Assembly (NCBI GenBank): GCA_017882935.1 | Contig: JADGOP010000209.1 | Span: 1 to 5,257 of the forward strand | Direction: 5' to 3' | DNA length: 5,257 bases | Source of the DNA: Actinomycetota bacterium | Lineage (GTDB): Bacteria; Actinomycetota; Acidimicrobiia; Acidimicrobiales; Iamiaceae | Shown here: piece by piece, positions 1-5,257 of the stretch | Layout: every line of letters begins with the position of its first letter | Numbering within the stretch: the first letter of the stretch is position 1 | Notes under the pieces: generated by a model | What the model was told of the DNA's origin: nothing | The model's database searches: none | Seen by the model: the letters and a program-made list of their open reading frames with translations, nothing else | Translations under genes and position numbers: made by a program

Positions 1-1
1 G

Positions 2-337
2 CAGCGGGGGGCCTCGTGGTTCCTCGAGCAGCTGGTCGACGGTGACCTCGCCTCGAACCAGCACGGCTGGCAGTGGGTGGCGGGTACGGGGACCGACGCC
101 GCGCCCTACTTCCGCATCTTCAACCCGGTGAGCCAGGGCCTGCGGTTCGATCCCGACGGCGAGTACGTGCGGCGCTGGGTGCCGGAGCTGCGCGGGGTGG
201 CCGGTGCCGGCGTCCACCAGCCCTGGGAGCAGCCCCTCTTCGCCGGCGACGCCTACCCCGCGCCGATCGTCGACCACGCCGTGGAGCGCGAGGAGGCCCT
301 GGCCCGCCTCGAGGCGACGAGGAGGGCGAGCGCCTAG
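2..337 (+). CDS. phr: Deoxyribodipyrimidine (CPD) photolyase, class I, C-terminal part
   Basis: The reading frame is open at the left edge and ends at TAG 335-337, leaving the last 111 residues. Photolyases use FAD and light energy to split cyclobutane pyrimidine dimers in DNA; this part forms the end of the helical FAD-binding domain. The visible sequence has the family signature: [20 protein letters not shown] followed by RIFNPVSQG, then [15 protein letters not shown], with closely spaced Trp residues where the family has its flavin-reducing electron-transfer chain. The tail (HQPWEQP, then YPAPIVDH and a charged helix) resembles the end of E. coli PhrB, so a class I CPD photolyase is more likely than a (6-4) photolyase or a cryptochrome, but the antenna domain is outside the window. 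It runs in the same direction as hrcA, with 216 bp between stop and start; the CIRCE site in that gap argues that hrcA starts a new unit. Confidence 0.93.
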   Translation, partial: QRGASWFLEQLVDGDLASNQHGWQWVAGTGTDAAPYFRIFNPVSQGLRFDPDGEYVRRWVPELRGVAGAGVHQPWEQPLFAGDAYPAPIVDHAVEREEALARLEATRRASA

Positions 338-494
338 GCGGTCGCGGCGCAGCCGCCCGGAGCCGATGCGATCGCCCGACCCAGCAAGCAGGGGGAGTTG
401 GGCTCGGGGGCCGCGCGGTCGACCAGCGTGGACACCCCCACCGCGTGCGGCCCCGAAGCGAAGGTAGGGGGCAGGTGGGAGGATGAGGGGCCGA
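338..494. other. Intergenic stretch without a recognisable gene
   Basis: These bases separate the photolyase stop from the CIRCE element. Short open frames cross the stretch, but none has a recognisable protein sequence or a plausible start with a ribosome binding site. Near the photolyase stop there are small GC-rich pairings, such as GCGGC 344-348 with GCCGC 352-356 (3-nt loop), with no T-run after them, so a classical intrinsic terminator is not supported. The right part (about 460-490) is purine-rich (repeated GGTGGGAGG-like tracts). No clear -35 hexamer is visible. Confidence 0.5.
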
Positions 495-529
495 ACGGCT
501 GGCACTCGGTATCATCGAGTGCCAGCCGT
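495..529. promoter_or_regulatory. CIRCE operator (HrcA binding site) upstream of hrcA
   Basis: A perfect 13-bp inverted repeat: left arm ACGGCTGGCACTC (495-507), 9-bp spacer GGTATCATC (508-516), right arm GAGTGCCAGCCGT (517-529). The established CIRCE consensus is TTAGCACTC-N9-GAGTGCTAA. The 9-bp arm here, CTGGCACTC (499-507), matches 7 of 9 positions, including the whole GCACTC core, and the 9-bp spacer is exact. The two differing bases are replaced by C and G, as expected in a high-GC genome, and symmetry is kept. It ends 24 bp before the hrcA start codon. From the family: the HrcA dimer binds CIRCE and represses transcription, and loses activity when proteins unfold. The inference is that hrcA autoregulates itself and controls dnaJ behind it. 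Confidence 0.93.
510..515 (+). promoter_or_regulatory. Candidate -10 element inside the CIRCE spacer
   Basis: TATCAT differs from the TATAAT consensus at one position and is the only AT-rich hexamer in this GC-rich region. It lies in the spacer between the CIRCE arms, a place where bound HrcA would block RNA polymerase directly. A start about 7 bp downstream would give a leader of roughly 30 nt before hrcA. No convincing TTGACA-like -35 is found 16-18 bp upstream (the region is G-rich), and there is no extended TGn motif, so this is a suggestion only. Confidence 0.35.
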
Positions 530-553
530 GTCCCCGATCCCCTCGAGTCCGCC

Positions 554-1555
554 ATGCTCGACGAGCGCAAGGCCTCCATCCTCCGGGCCGTCGTGGAGGA
601 GTACATCCACACCGCGCAGCCCGTCGGGTCCGGCCACGTCGCGCAGTCGCCCGGCGTCGAGGTGTCGTCGGCCACGGTCCGCAACGACATGGCCCTGCTC
701 GAGCAGGAGGGCTACCTCCGCCAGCCGCACACCAGCGCCGGCCGGGTGCCCACCGACAAGGGCTACCGCTTCTTCGTCGACGAGCTCACGGGCCCCGCCC
801 GGCTCGACAAGTCCTCGGCCCACCAGGTCCGGGCCTTCTTCGACACCACCCACGGCGCCCTCGAGCAGATGCTGCTCGACACCACCCGCCTGCTGTCCGA
901 CCTCACGCACTACGCCGCGGTCGTGGTGGCCCCCGCGCCCGAGGCGGCCGAGGTCCGCTCGGCGCACCTCGTGGGCCTGGCACCGTCTGTGGCGCTGCTC
1001 GTGGTCGTGCTCGCCAACGGCGTCGTCGAGAAGCGCACCGTCGAACTGGCCGCGCCCGCCACCGAGGTCGAGCTGGCCGACGCCGCGGCCCACCTCTCGG
1101 CGAACCTCATCGGCTCCACGCTGGCGGCACTCGGCACGGTCGCCCCGTCGGGCGGCCCGGCCGTCGACCAGGTCCTGGTCGCGGTGAAGCGGGCCTGGGC
1201 GAGCCACCCCGAGGCCGACCCCGAGCAGGTCTACGTGGGCGGCACGGCCCGCATGGCCTCGGCGTTCGACGCGGTCGACACCGTCCGCCAGGTCCTCACC
1301 ATCCTCGAGCAGCAGCTGGTGGTGGTCAGCCTCATCCGCGACGTGCTCGACCGGGGCCTGCAGGTGGCCATCGGCAGCGAGACGGGGGTGGGCCCGCTGG
1401 CCGACTGCTCCCTCGTCGTCGCTCCCTACCTGGTCGACGGTGAGCCGGCGGGCTCCATCGGCGTGCTCGGCCCCACCCGCATGAACTACCCGCAAGCACT
1501 GGCGGCGGTGGCTGTGGTCAGCCAGCGCCTCGGACGTCGTCTCACCGAAGGCTGA
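554..1555 (+). CDS. hrcA: Heat-inducible transcription repressor HrcA
   Basis: A 333-residue protein, close to the usual length of about 340. HrcA is a cytoplasmic DNA-binding repressor of chaperone genes that recognises CIRCE. The N-terminal winged helix-turn-helix is visible: [18 protein letters not shown] at the start, the recognition segment [18 protein letters not shown] (38-55), and the family hallmark [14 protein letters not shown] (59-72). The rest is the GAF-like dimerisation region, ending with [13 protein letters not shown] and a conserved [15 protein letters not shown] segment. The ATG at 554 is chosen because it gives the exact family N-terminus; the frame extends upstream to 398, but that would place CIRCE inside the gene. 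No strong Shine-Dalgarno sequence precedes the ATG, so initiation on a short leader is possible. A CIRCE site lies 24 bp upstream, and dnaJ begins 2 bp after the stop. No grpE or dnaK is next to it in this window. Confidence 0.96.
   Translation: MLDERKASILRAVVEEYIHTAQPVGSGHVAQSPGVEVSSATVRNDMALLEQEGYLRQPHTSAGRVPTDKGYRFFVDELTGPARLDKSSAHQVRAFFDTTHGALEQMLLDTTRLLSDLTHYAAVVVAPAPEAAEVRSAHLVGLAPSVALLVVVLANGVVEKRTVELAAPATEVELADAAAHLSANLIGSTLAALGTVAPSGGPAVDQVLVAVKRAWASHPEADPEQVYVGGTARMASAFDAVDTVRQVLTILEQQLVVVSLIRDVLDRGLQVAIGSETGVGPLADCSLVVAPYLVDGEPAGSIGVLGPTRMNYPQALAAVAVVSQRLGRRLTEG
1547..1551 (+). promoter_or_regulatory. Ribosome binding site deciding the GTG start of dnaJ
   Basis: GAAGG lies inside the last codons of hrcA, 6 nt before GTG 1558. 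This spacing supports the GTG as the dnaJ start and indicates translation close behind the terminating hrcA ribosome (stop TGA 1553-1555). Confidence 0.6.
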
Positions 1556-1557
1556 TC

Positions 1558-2697
1558 GTGCCCACCGACTACTACGAGCTGCTCGAGGTCGGGCGCGACG
1601 TCAACGCCGATGACCTCAAGAAGGCCTACCGCCGCAAGGCCCGCGAGTTGCACCCCGACGCCAACCCCGAGGACCCCCAGGCCGAGGCCCACTTCAAGGA
1701 GGTCGCGCTCGCCTACGAGGTGCTGAGCGACCCCGACAAGCGCGCCCGCTACGACCGATTCGGGCCCGAAGGCGCAGCCGGTGGCATGGGCGGCGGCGAC
1801 CCGTTCGGCTTCAGCGGCGGTGGCGGTGGGCTCGGCGACCTGTTCGACGCCTTCTTCGGTGGCGGTGGCGGCGGGGGCGGTGGCTTCGGTCGCGGTCCCG
1901 TGGGCCCACCCCCGGGTGCCGACCTCGAGGTCACCGTCGAGATCGACTTCGAGCAGGCCGTGTTCGGTGCCGAGGCACCAGTCATGGTCCGCACCGCCAC
2001 GGCGTGCGTCACGTGCGAGGCCACGGGCGCGAAGCCGGGCACGTCCAGCAGCACCTGCGGCGAGTGCGGCGGCGTCGGGCAGGTGCGGCGGGTGCGCCAG
2101 TCCCTGCTCGGCCAGATGGTCACCACCGGCCCGTGCGGCACGTGCGGCGGCTGGGGCAAGGTCATCGAGAGCCCGTGCGACGACTGCGGTGGGGAGGGGC
2201 GCCAGATCGGCGACCACACCTACACCGTCGACATCCCGGCCGGCGTCGACACCGGCTCCACCTTGCGCCTCTCGAACCTGGGTGCGGTCGGGCCCCGCGG
2301 CGGCGGCCAGGGCGACCTCTACGTCCACGTCCGGGTGCGCCCCCACGACCGCTTCGAGCGCCACGGCGACGAGCTGCTCGAGGAGCTCTCCGTGCCGCTC
2401 ACCCAGGCGGCCCTCGGCGCCCACCTCGACTACGAGACGCTCGACGGCACCGAGGAGCTGGTGCTGCCCCGCGGCACCCAGACGGGTCGCACCTTCCGCT
2501 TCCGCGGCAAGGGCGTGCCCCACGTGCAGAGCCGCGGCCGCGGCGACCTGGTGGTCCGCGTCGTCGTCGCCACCCCCGACGACCTCGACCACGAGCAAGA
2601 GGAGCTGCTGCGGCAGCTGGCCGAGCTGCGCGAGGAGCCGGTCGCGCCTGCCGAGACGGGGCTCTTCTCGAAGGTCCGCTCCAAGCTGCGGTCGTGA
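1558..2697 (+). CDS. dnaJ: Chaperone protein DnaJ (type I Hsp40)
   Basis: A 379-residue co-chaperone that delivers unfolded substrates to DnaK and stimulates its ATPase; cytoplasmic. The full type I layout is present: J domain (about 4-67) with the essential HPD at 32-34 and a KAYRRKA helix before it; a very glycine-rich G/F region (about 70-122) with a DLFDAFFGG segment like the DIF motif; a zinc domain with four Cys pairs at 150/153, 167/170, 193/196 and 207/210; then the C-terminal substrate-binding and dimerisation domains (about 220-355, including [14 protein letters not shown] and [10 protein letters not shown]). The first zinc motif reads CVTCEATG instead of CxxCxGxG. The GTG start gives the standard N-terminus [10 protein letters not shown]. 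It follows hrcA by 2 bp and overlaps rsmE by 4 bp. As a hrcA-linked copy it is probably the counterpart of actinobacterial DnaJ2 rather than the dnaK-operon copy; that is inference. Confidence 0.97.
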   Translation: MPTDYYELLEVGRDVNADDLKKAYRRKARELHPDANPEDPQAEAHFKEVALAYEVLSDPDKRARYDRFGPEGAAGGMGGGDPFGFSGGGGGLGDLFDAFFGGGGGGGGGFGRGPVGPPPGADLEVTVEIDFEQAVFGAEAPVMVRTATACVTCEATGAKPGTSSSTCGECGGVGQVRRVRQSLLGQMVTTGPCGTCGGWGKVIESPCDDCGGEGRQIGDHTYTVDIPAGVDTGSTLRLSNLGAVGPRGGGQGDLYVHVRVRPHDRFERHGDELLEELSVPLTQAALGAHLDYETLDGTEELVLPRGTQTGRTFRFRGKGVPHVQSRGRGDLVVRVVVATPDDLDHEQEELLRQLAELREEPVAPAETGLFSKVRSKLRS

Positions 2698-3416
2698 CGC
2701 GGTCCGAGCCCTCTGGCCCGTCGGGCGCGGGCGGGCCGCACGCCTTCGTCGCCGACCTCGACCATCCCCGCCTCGACGACCACGACCGGCACCACTTCGA
2801 GCGCGTGGTGCGCCTGCGGGCCGGCGACGCGCTCACGGTGTCCGACGGACGCGGCGGCTGGCGCAGCTGCCGCCACGGCGACGAGCTCGAGCCCGTCGAC
2901 GAGGTGGCGTTCGTGGCCCGGCCGCAGCCGGCGGTCACGGTCGCCTTCGCCCTGGTGAAGGGGGAGCGCCCCGAGTGGGTCACCCAGAAGCTCACCGAGC
3001 TCGGGGTCGACACCATCGTGCCGTTCACCGCCGCCCGCTCGGTGGTGCGCTGGGACGACCGCAAGGCGGCTGCCAACCGCGACCGGCTCGAACGGGTGGC
3101 CCGCGAGGCGGCCATGCAGAGCCGGCGCTGCTGGCTGCCCGAGGTGGCGCCCGTGGCCGCCTTCGCCGGTGTGGCGGCCCTGCCCGGGGCCGTGCGCGGC
3201 GACCGGGGCGGCGCCCCGCTCACGCTGCACACCCCCACGGTGCTGGTCGGCCCCGAGGGCGGCTGGACCGACGACGAGCGCCACGCCCTGCCCGCGGTGG
3301 GCCTCGGCGTGCAGGTGCTGCGCGCCGACACCGCGGCCGTCGTGGCGGGCGCCCTCCTCACGGCGCTGCGCGCCGGTCTCGTCGCCCCCGCCCCGACCCG
3401 TTCTCTGCAGGGTTGA
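2694..3416 (+). CDS. rsmE: 16S rRNA (uracil(1498)-N(3))-methyltransferase RsmE
   Basis: A 240-residue SPOUT-family enzyme, the usual length, that methylates N3 of U1498 of 16S rRNA in the 30S subunit using S-adenosylmethionine. The N-terminal PUA-like domain starts near PHAFVADL and includes [13 protein letters not shown]. The methyltransferase part shows the family blocks: [47 protein letters not shown], the SAM-binding [11 protein letters not shown] (GPEGG at 186-190) and [17 protein letters not shown] (209 on), the knot segment that closes the SAM pocket. The GTG at 2694 overlaps the dnaJ stop (GTGA), a sign of translational coupling; the next in-frame starts fall inside the conserved N-terminal domain. 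Only a weak Shine-Dalgarno is visible. Its stop codon lies in the left arm of an inverted repeat before hemW. Confidence 0.94.
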   Translation: MTRSEPSGPSGAGGPHAFVADLDHPRLDDHDRHHFERVVRLRAGDALTVSDGRGGWRSCRHGDELEPVDEVAFVARPQPAVTVAFALVKGERPEWVTQKLTELGVDTIVPFTAARSVVRWDDRKAAANRDRLERVAREAAMQSRRCWLPEVAPVAAFAGVAALPGAVRGDRGGAPLTLHTPTVLVGPEGGWTDDERHALPAVGLGVQVLRADTAAVVAGALLTALRAGLVAPAPTRSLQG

Positions 3417-3442
3417 CGTGAGCAGGTCGCACCAACCCTGCA
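3406..3442. repeat. Perfect 10-bp inverted repeat at the rsmE/hemW junction
   Basis: Left arm TGCAGGGTTG (3406-3415), 17-nt loop (3416-3432), right arm CAACCCTGCA (3433-3442). Beyond the arms, CTC (3403-3405) can pair with GAG (3445-3447) if AA is bulged, drawing part of the hemW ribosome binding site into the stem. The left arm contains two bases of the rsmE stop TGA. No T-run follows, so it does not look like an intrinsic terminator. As RNA it could be a stem that lowers hemW translation unless a ribosome finishing rsmE opens it; as DNA it could be an operator. Both are inference. Confidence 0.6.
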
Positions 3443-3449
3443 AAGAGGA
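3443..3449 (+). promoter_or_regulatory. Ribosome binding site deciding the hemW start
   Basis: AAGAGGA ends 7 nt before ATG 3457 and is the best Shine-Dalgarno sequence in the window. It favours ATG 3457 over the in-frame GTG at 3418, which has no such site and would add 13 non-conserved residues. The sequence starts directly after the right arm of the junction repeat. Confidence 0.7.
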
Positions 3450-3456
3450 CGGGCGG

Positions 3457-4548
3457 ATGGGCGAGCCGTTCGGGGTCTACGTCCACGTGCCGTTCTGCCG
3501 GCATCGCTGCGACTACTGCGCCTTCGCCACGTGGACCGACCGGGGCCACCTGGTCGACCGCTACCTCGACGCCTGCCGGCGACAGGTCGCCGAGGCGCGT
3601 GACTCGGCCGAGGGCCTCCCGCCGGTCACGTCGGTGTTCGTGGGAGGCGGCACGCCCACGCTGGTCCCGGCCGCGCAGCTGCTGGCGGTCCTCGCCGAGG
3701 TGCCGCTGGCCGCAGGGGCCGAGGTGTCGGTGGAGTGCAACCCCGACGACGTGTCGCGCGAGCTGTTCCAGGCGTTCCGCGACGGGGGCGTGACCCGGCT
3801 GTCCATCGGCGTGCAGTCGATGGTCCCGTCGGTCCTGGCGTCGCTCGGCCGCACCCACGACCCCACCAACGTCGAGCGCGCCGCCGAGGCCGCCCATGCC
3901 GTGGGGCTGCCCTTCAACGTCGACCTCATCTACGGCGCAGCCGGGGAGACGTTCGCGCAGTGGGACGAGACCCTCACCCGTGCGCTGGCCCTCGAGCCGG
4001 CCCACGTCAGCGCCTACGGCCTCACCGTCGAGGCGGGCACCCCGCTGGCCGCGCAACCCGAGCGGCACCCCGACGACGACGACCAGGCCGACAAGTACCT
4101 GCTCGCCACGGAGCGCCTCGGCGCGGCCGGGTTCGAGTGGTACGAGATCTCCAACTGGGCGAAGCCGGGCCACGAGTGCCGCCACAACCGCCTCTACTGG
4201 ACCGAGGGCGAGTACCTGGCCGTCGGCTGCGCTGCTCACGGCCACCGCCACGGCCGCCGGTACTGGAACGTGCGCACCCCCGACCGCTTCGTCGCGGGCA
4301 TCGAGGTGGGTCGGCCGGTCGAGGCCGGCGCCGAGGAGCTCGACCCCGCGGCGCGGCGGGTCGAGGGCCTGCAGCTGGCCCTGCGCACGGCCGGGGGCGT
4401 GCCGGTCGAGGCGTTCGATCCCGCCGACCTGGCCGGGCCGTTCTCGGGGCTCGTCGAGGTCCGCCGCGACGCCGAGGGACGGGGCCACGCCGTGCTCACC
4501 GTGCCCGGCCGGCTGCTCGCCAACGAGGTCGCGCTCCGGCTCCGCTGA
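3457..4548 (+). CDS. hemW: Radical SAM heme chaperone HemW (HemN-like family)
   Basis: A 363-residue radical SAM protein. HemW binds heme and is thought to insert it into apoproteins of the respiratory chain; it is often mislabelled coproporphyrinogen III oxidase (HemN). The 4Fe-4S cluster motif CxxxCxxC is at C14, C18, C21, followed by AF as in HemW (HemN has CxC at this point). Next come VFVGGGTPTL (GGGTP at 63-67, SAM binding), VECNPDDV, RLSIGVQSM, FNVDLIYGAAGET and HVSAYGLTVEAGTPL. The HemW heme-binding signature HNRLYW is at 243-248, preceded by YEISNWAKPGHEC, and a winged-helix C-terminal part ends the protein. The length is near the lower end for the family, with no block missing. The gene follows rsmE by 40 bp, across the inverted repeat. 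HemW versus HemN is clear from the Cys motif and HNRLYW. Confidence 0.94.
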   Translation: MGEPFGVYVHVPFCRHRCDYCAFATWTDRGHLVDRYLDACRRQVAEARDSAEGLPPVTSVFVGGGTPTLVPAAQLLAVLAEVPLAAGAEVSVECNPDDVSRELFQAFRDGGVTRLSIGVQSMVPSVLASLGRTHDPTNVERAAEAAHAVGLPFNVDLIYGAAGETFAQWDETLTRALALEPAHVSAYGLTVEAGTPLAAQPERHPDDDDQADKYLLATERLGAAGFEWYEISNWAKPGHECRHNRLYWTEGEYLAVGCAAHGHRHGRRYWNVRTPDRFVAGIEVGRPVEAGAEELDPAARRVEGLQLALRTAGGVPVEAFDPADLAGPFSGLVEVRRDAEGRGHAVLTVPGRLLANEVALRLR

Positions 4549-4556
4549 CCCGTGCC

Positions 4557-4576
4557 GGCTGACGATCGTGTCAGCC
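4557..4576 (+). terminator. Possible hairpin terminator after hemW
   Basis: GGCTGAC (4557-4563) and GTCAGCC (4570-4576) form a perfect 7-bp stem with the 6-nt loop GATCGT, starting 8 nt after the hemW stop. No T-run follows. A second weak pairing, GCCC 4574-4577 with GGGC 4583-4586, shares bases with its right arm. In high-GC actinobacteria hairpins without a U-tract have been proposed to assist termination, but this could equally be an operator or a chance structure in the 89-bp gap before the carboxyltransferase gene. Confidence 0.35.
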
Positions 4577-4637
4577 CGCAAAGGGCCTGGCCAGCCACGA
4601 TTCGACACGGCCCGTCGCTGCCGGGAACGCTGGTCGG

Positions 4638-5257
4638 ATGCTCCTGCACCCGTTGCTCGAGGAGTGGGACGCCGGGTTGCGCTCGGCCGACCCCCTGGCA
4701 TTCCCCGGGTACGCAGCGAAGCTGGCCGCCATCGAGGAGGCGGGCGGCGTGGCCGATCCCGCCGCAGGTGCCGGTGCCGAGGGCGACCTGGCCCACGAAT
4801 CGGTCCGCACGGGCCGCACCGAGCACTACGTGGTCATCGAGAACCGCTTCGGCTTCCTCGGTGGCTCGATGGGCGTCGTCCACGGCGAGAAGGTGGTGCG
4901 GGCGTTCCGTCGCGCCATCGACCTGAAGCTGCCGGTGGTGTGCATCACCCGTTCGGGCGGCGCCCGCGTGCAGGAGGGCATGGTGTCGCTGCTGCAGCTG
5001 GGGCGCACCGCGGCCGCGCTGCAGGCCCACGCCGATGCCGGCCTGCTGTCCATCGGCGTGTACCTGTCGCCGACCACCGGCGGCGTGCTGGCCTCCTACG
5101 GCGGGCTGTGCGACGTGCGCGGGGTCGAGGCCGGCGCCACCATCGGCTTCGCCGGGCCCCGCGTGGCCGAGGCCACCGTCGGCGCCGCCGTGGGCGACCG
5201 CTCCCACACCGCCGACCGGGCGCTCGAGGCCGGCCTGGCCGACGCCGTCGTCCCCAC
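4638..5257 (+). CDS. Acetyl/acyl-CoA carboxylase carboxyltransferase, AccD-type, N-terminal part
   Basis: The frame is open to the window edge, giving 206 complete codons. This crotonase-fold family transfers CO2 from carboxybiotin to acetyl-CoA or another acyl-CoA, the first committed step of fatty acid synthesis. Visible blocks are DPLAFPGYAAKLAA (18-31), FLGGSMGVVHGEKVVRA (GGSMG at 75-79), SGGARVQEG (106-114), PTTGGV (145-150) and IGFAGPRV (169-176), all typical of AccD beta subunits. The N-terminal four-Cys zinc ribbon of E. coli-type AccD is absent: the protein begins right at the carboxyltransferase domain, recalling mycobacterial AccD3-type proteins, in which beta and alpha halves are fused. 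Whether an alpha half follows lies beyond the window. ATG 4638 is the only ATG in this frame after the stop at 4560-4562, and only a weak GGGA (4623-4626) precedes it. No symbol is given because accD versus an accDA fusion cannot be decided. Confidence 0.9.
   Translation, partial: MLLHPLLEEWDAGLRSADPLAFPGYAAKLAAIEEAGGVADPAAGAGAEGDLAHESVRTGRTEHYVVIENRFGFLGGSMGVVHGEKVVRAFRRAIDLKLPVVCITRSGGARVQEGMVSLLQLGRTAAALQAHADAGLLSIGVYLSPTTGGVLASYGGLCDVRGVEAGATIGFAGPRVAEATVGAAVGDRSHTADRALEAGLADAVVP

Noticed and set aside
337..357. Possible terminator after the photolyase gene
   Set aside because: Short GC stems (GGCGG/CCGCC or GCGGC/GCCGC) are expected by chance at this GC content, and no T-run follows.
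368..375. Palindrome GCGATCGC
   Set aside because: A single 8-bp palindrome with no repeat, spacing or gene context to give it a role.
398..553. Upstream extension of the hrcA frame to an ATG at 398
   Set aside because: The added 52 residues show no similarity to HrcA, the frame would cover the CIRCE element, and ATG 554 gives the exact family N-terminus.
512..1495. Long minus-strand open frame opposite hrcA
   Set aside because: It is rich in His, Gly, Arg and Asp with no recognisable domain; it is the usual antisense shadow of a high-GC gene, and hrcA on the + strand is certain.
1859..1890. GGC/GGT-rich repeat that could be read as a simple-sequence repeat
   Set aside because: It encodes the glycine run of the DnaJ G/F region in frame, which explains it.
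1486..2598. Long minus-strand open frame opposite dnaJ
   Set aside because: Its Ala/Val/Gly-rich composition follows from the codon bias of dnaJ on the other strand; no domain or start signal.
2004..2693. Upstream part of the rsmE frame reaching into dnaJ
   Set aside because: It translates to Arg/Gly-rich low-complexity sequence. RsmE homology begins only after GTG 2694, so this is not a fusion.
1781..3421. Long + strand open frame overlapping dnaJ and rsmE in another frame
   Set aside because: The translation is a low-complexity Ser/Arg/Ala/Pro chain and conflicts with two genes that have full family motifs.
3418..3456. Alternative GTG start for hemW at 3418
   Set aside because: It lacks a Shine-Dalgarno site, adds non-conserved residues, and lies in the loop of the inverted repeat; ATG 3457 has AAGAGGA at good spacing.
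3358..4701. Long minus-strand open frame opposite hemW
   Set aside because: It is an antisense shadow; the + strand carries complete HemW motifs, and the minus frame has no recognisable domain.

Overview
The window is about 70% G+C or higher, with C/G-ending codons, GTG starts and tightly packed genes all on the + strand. Together with the gene set (a hrcA-dnaJ pair, rsmE, hemW, and a carboxyltransferase without a zinc ribbon) this suggests a high-GC member of the Actinomycetota, possibly a deep-branching lineage such as Acidimicrobiia. The lineage is an inference from composition and family resemblance, not a measured placement.

Layout. Bases 2-337 are the C-terminal 111 codons of a class I DNA photolyase. 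Bases 338-494 hold no gene I can support. Bases 495-529 are a perfect inverted repeat that fits the CIRCE heat-shock operator, followed by hrcA (554-1555), the repressor that binds CIRCE. Then come dnaJ (GTG start, 1558-2697), rsmE (GTG start, 2694-3416, overlapping dnaJ by 4 bp), hemW (3457-4548), and the first 206 codons of an AccD-type acyl-CoA/acetyl-CoA carboxyltransferase (4638 to the window edge).

How the genes work together. hrcA, dnaJ and rsmE are spaced like one transcription unit under a single CIRCE site, so the DnaJ co-chaperone is probably derepressed on heat or protein-folding stress, with HrcA controlling its own gene. rsmE (16S rRNA m3U1498 methylation) and hemW (heme chaperone) follow; genes of these families are common neighbours of hrcA/dnaJ in bacteria. 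A 10-bp perfect inverted repeat spans the rsmE stop codon and ends just before the hemW ribosome binding site, so hemW translation or transcription may be adjusted separately. An 89-bp gap with a small hairpin separates hemW from the carboxyltransferase gene, which may be its own unit.

I do not see a mobile element, CRISPR array, RNA gene or an evidently novel system. The items most worth a second look are the regulatory structures: the GC-shifted CIRCE with a -10-like sequence in its spacer, and the rsmE/hemW junction repeat.
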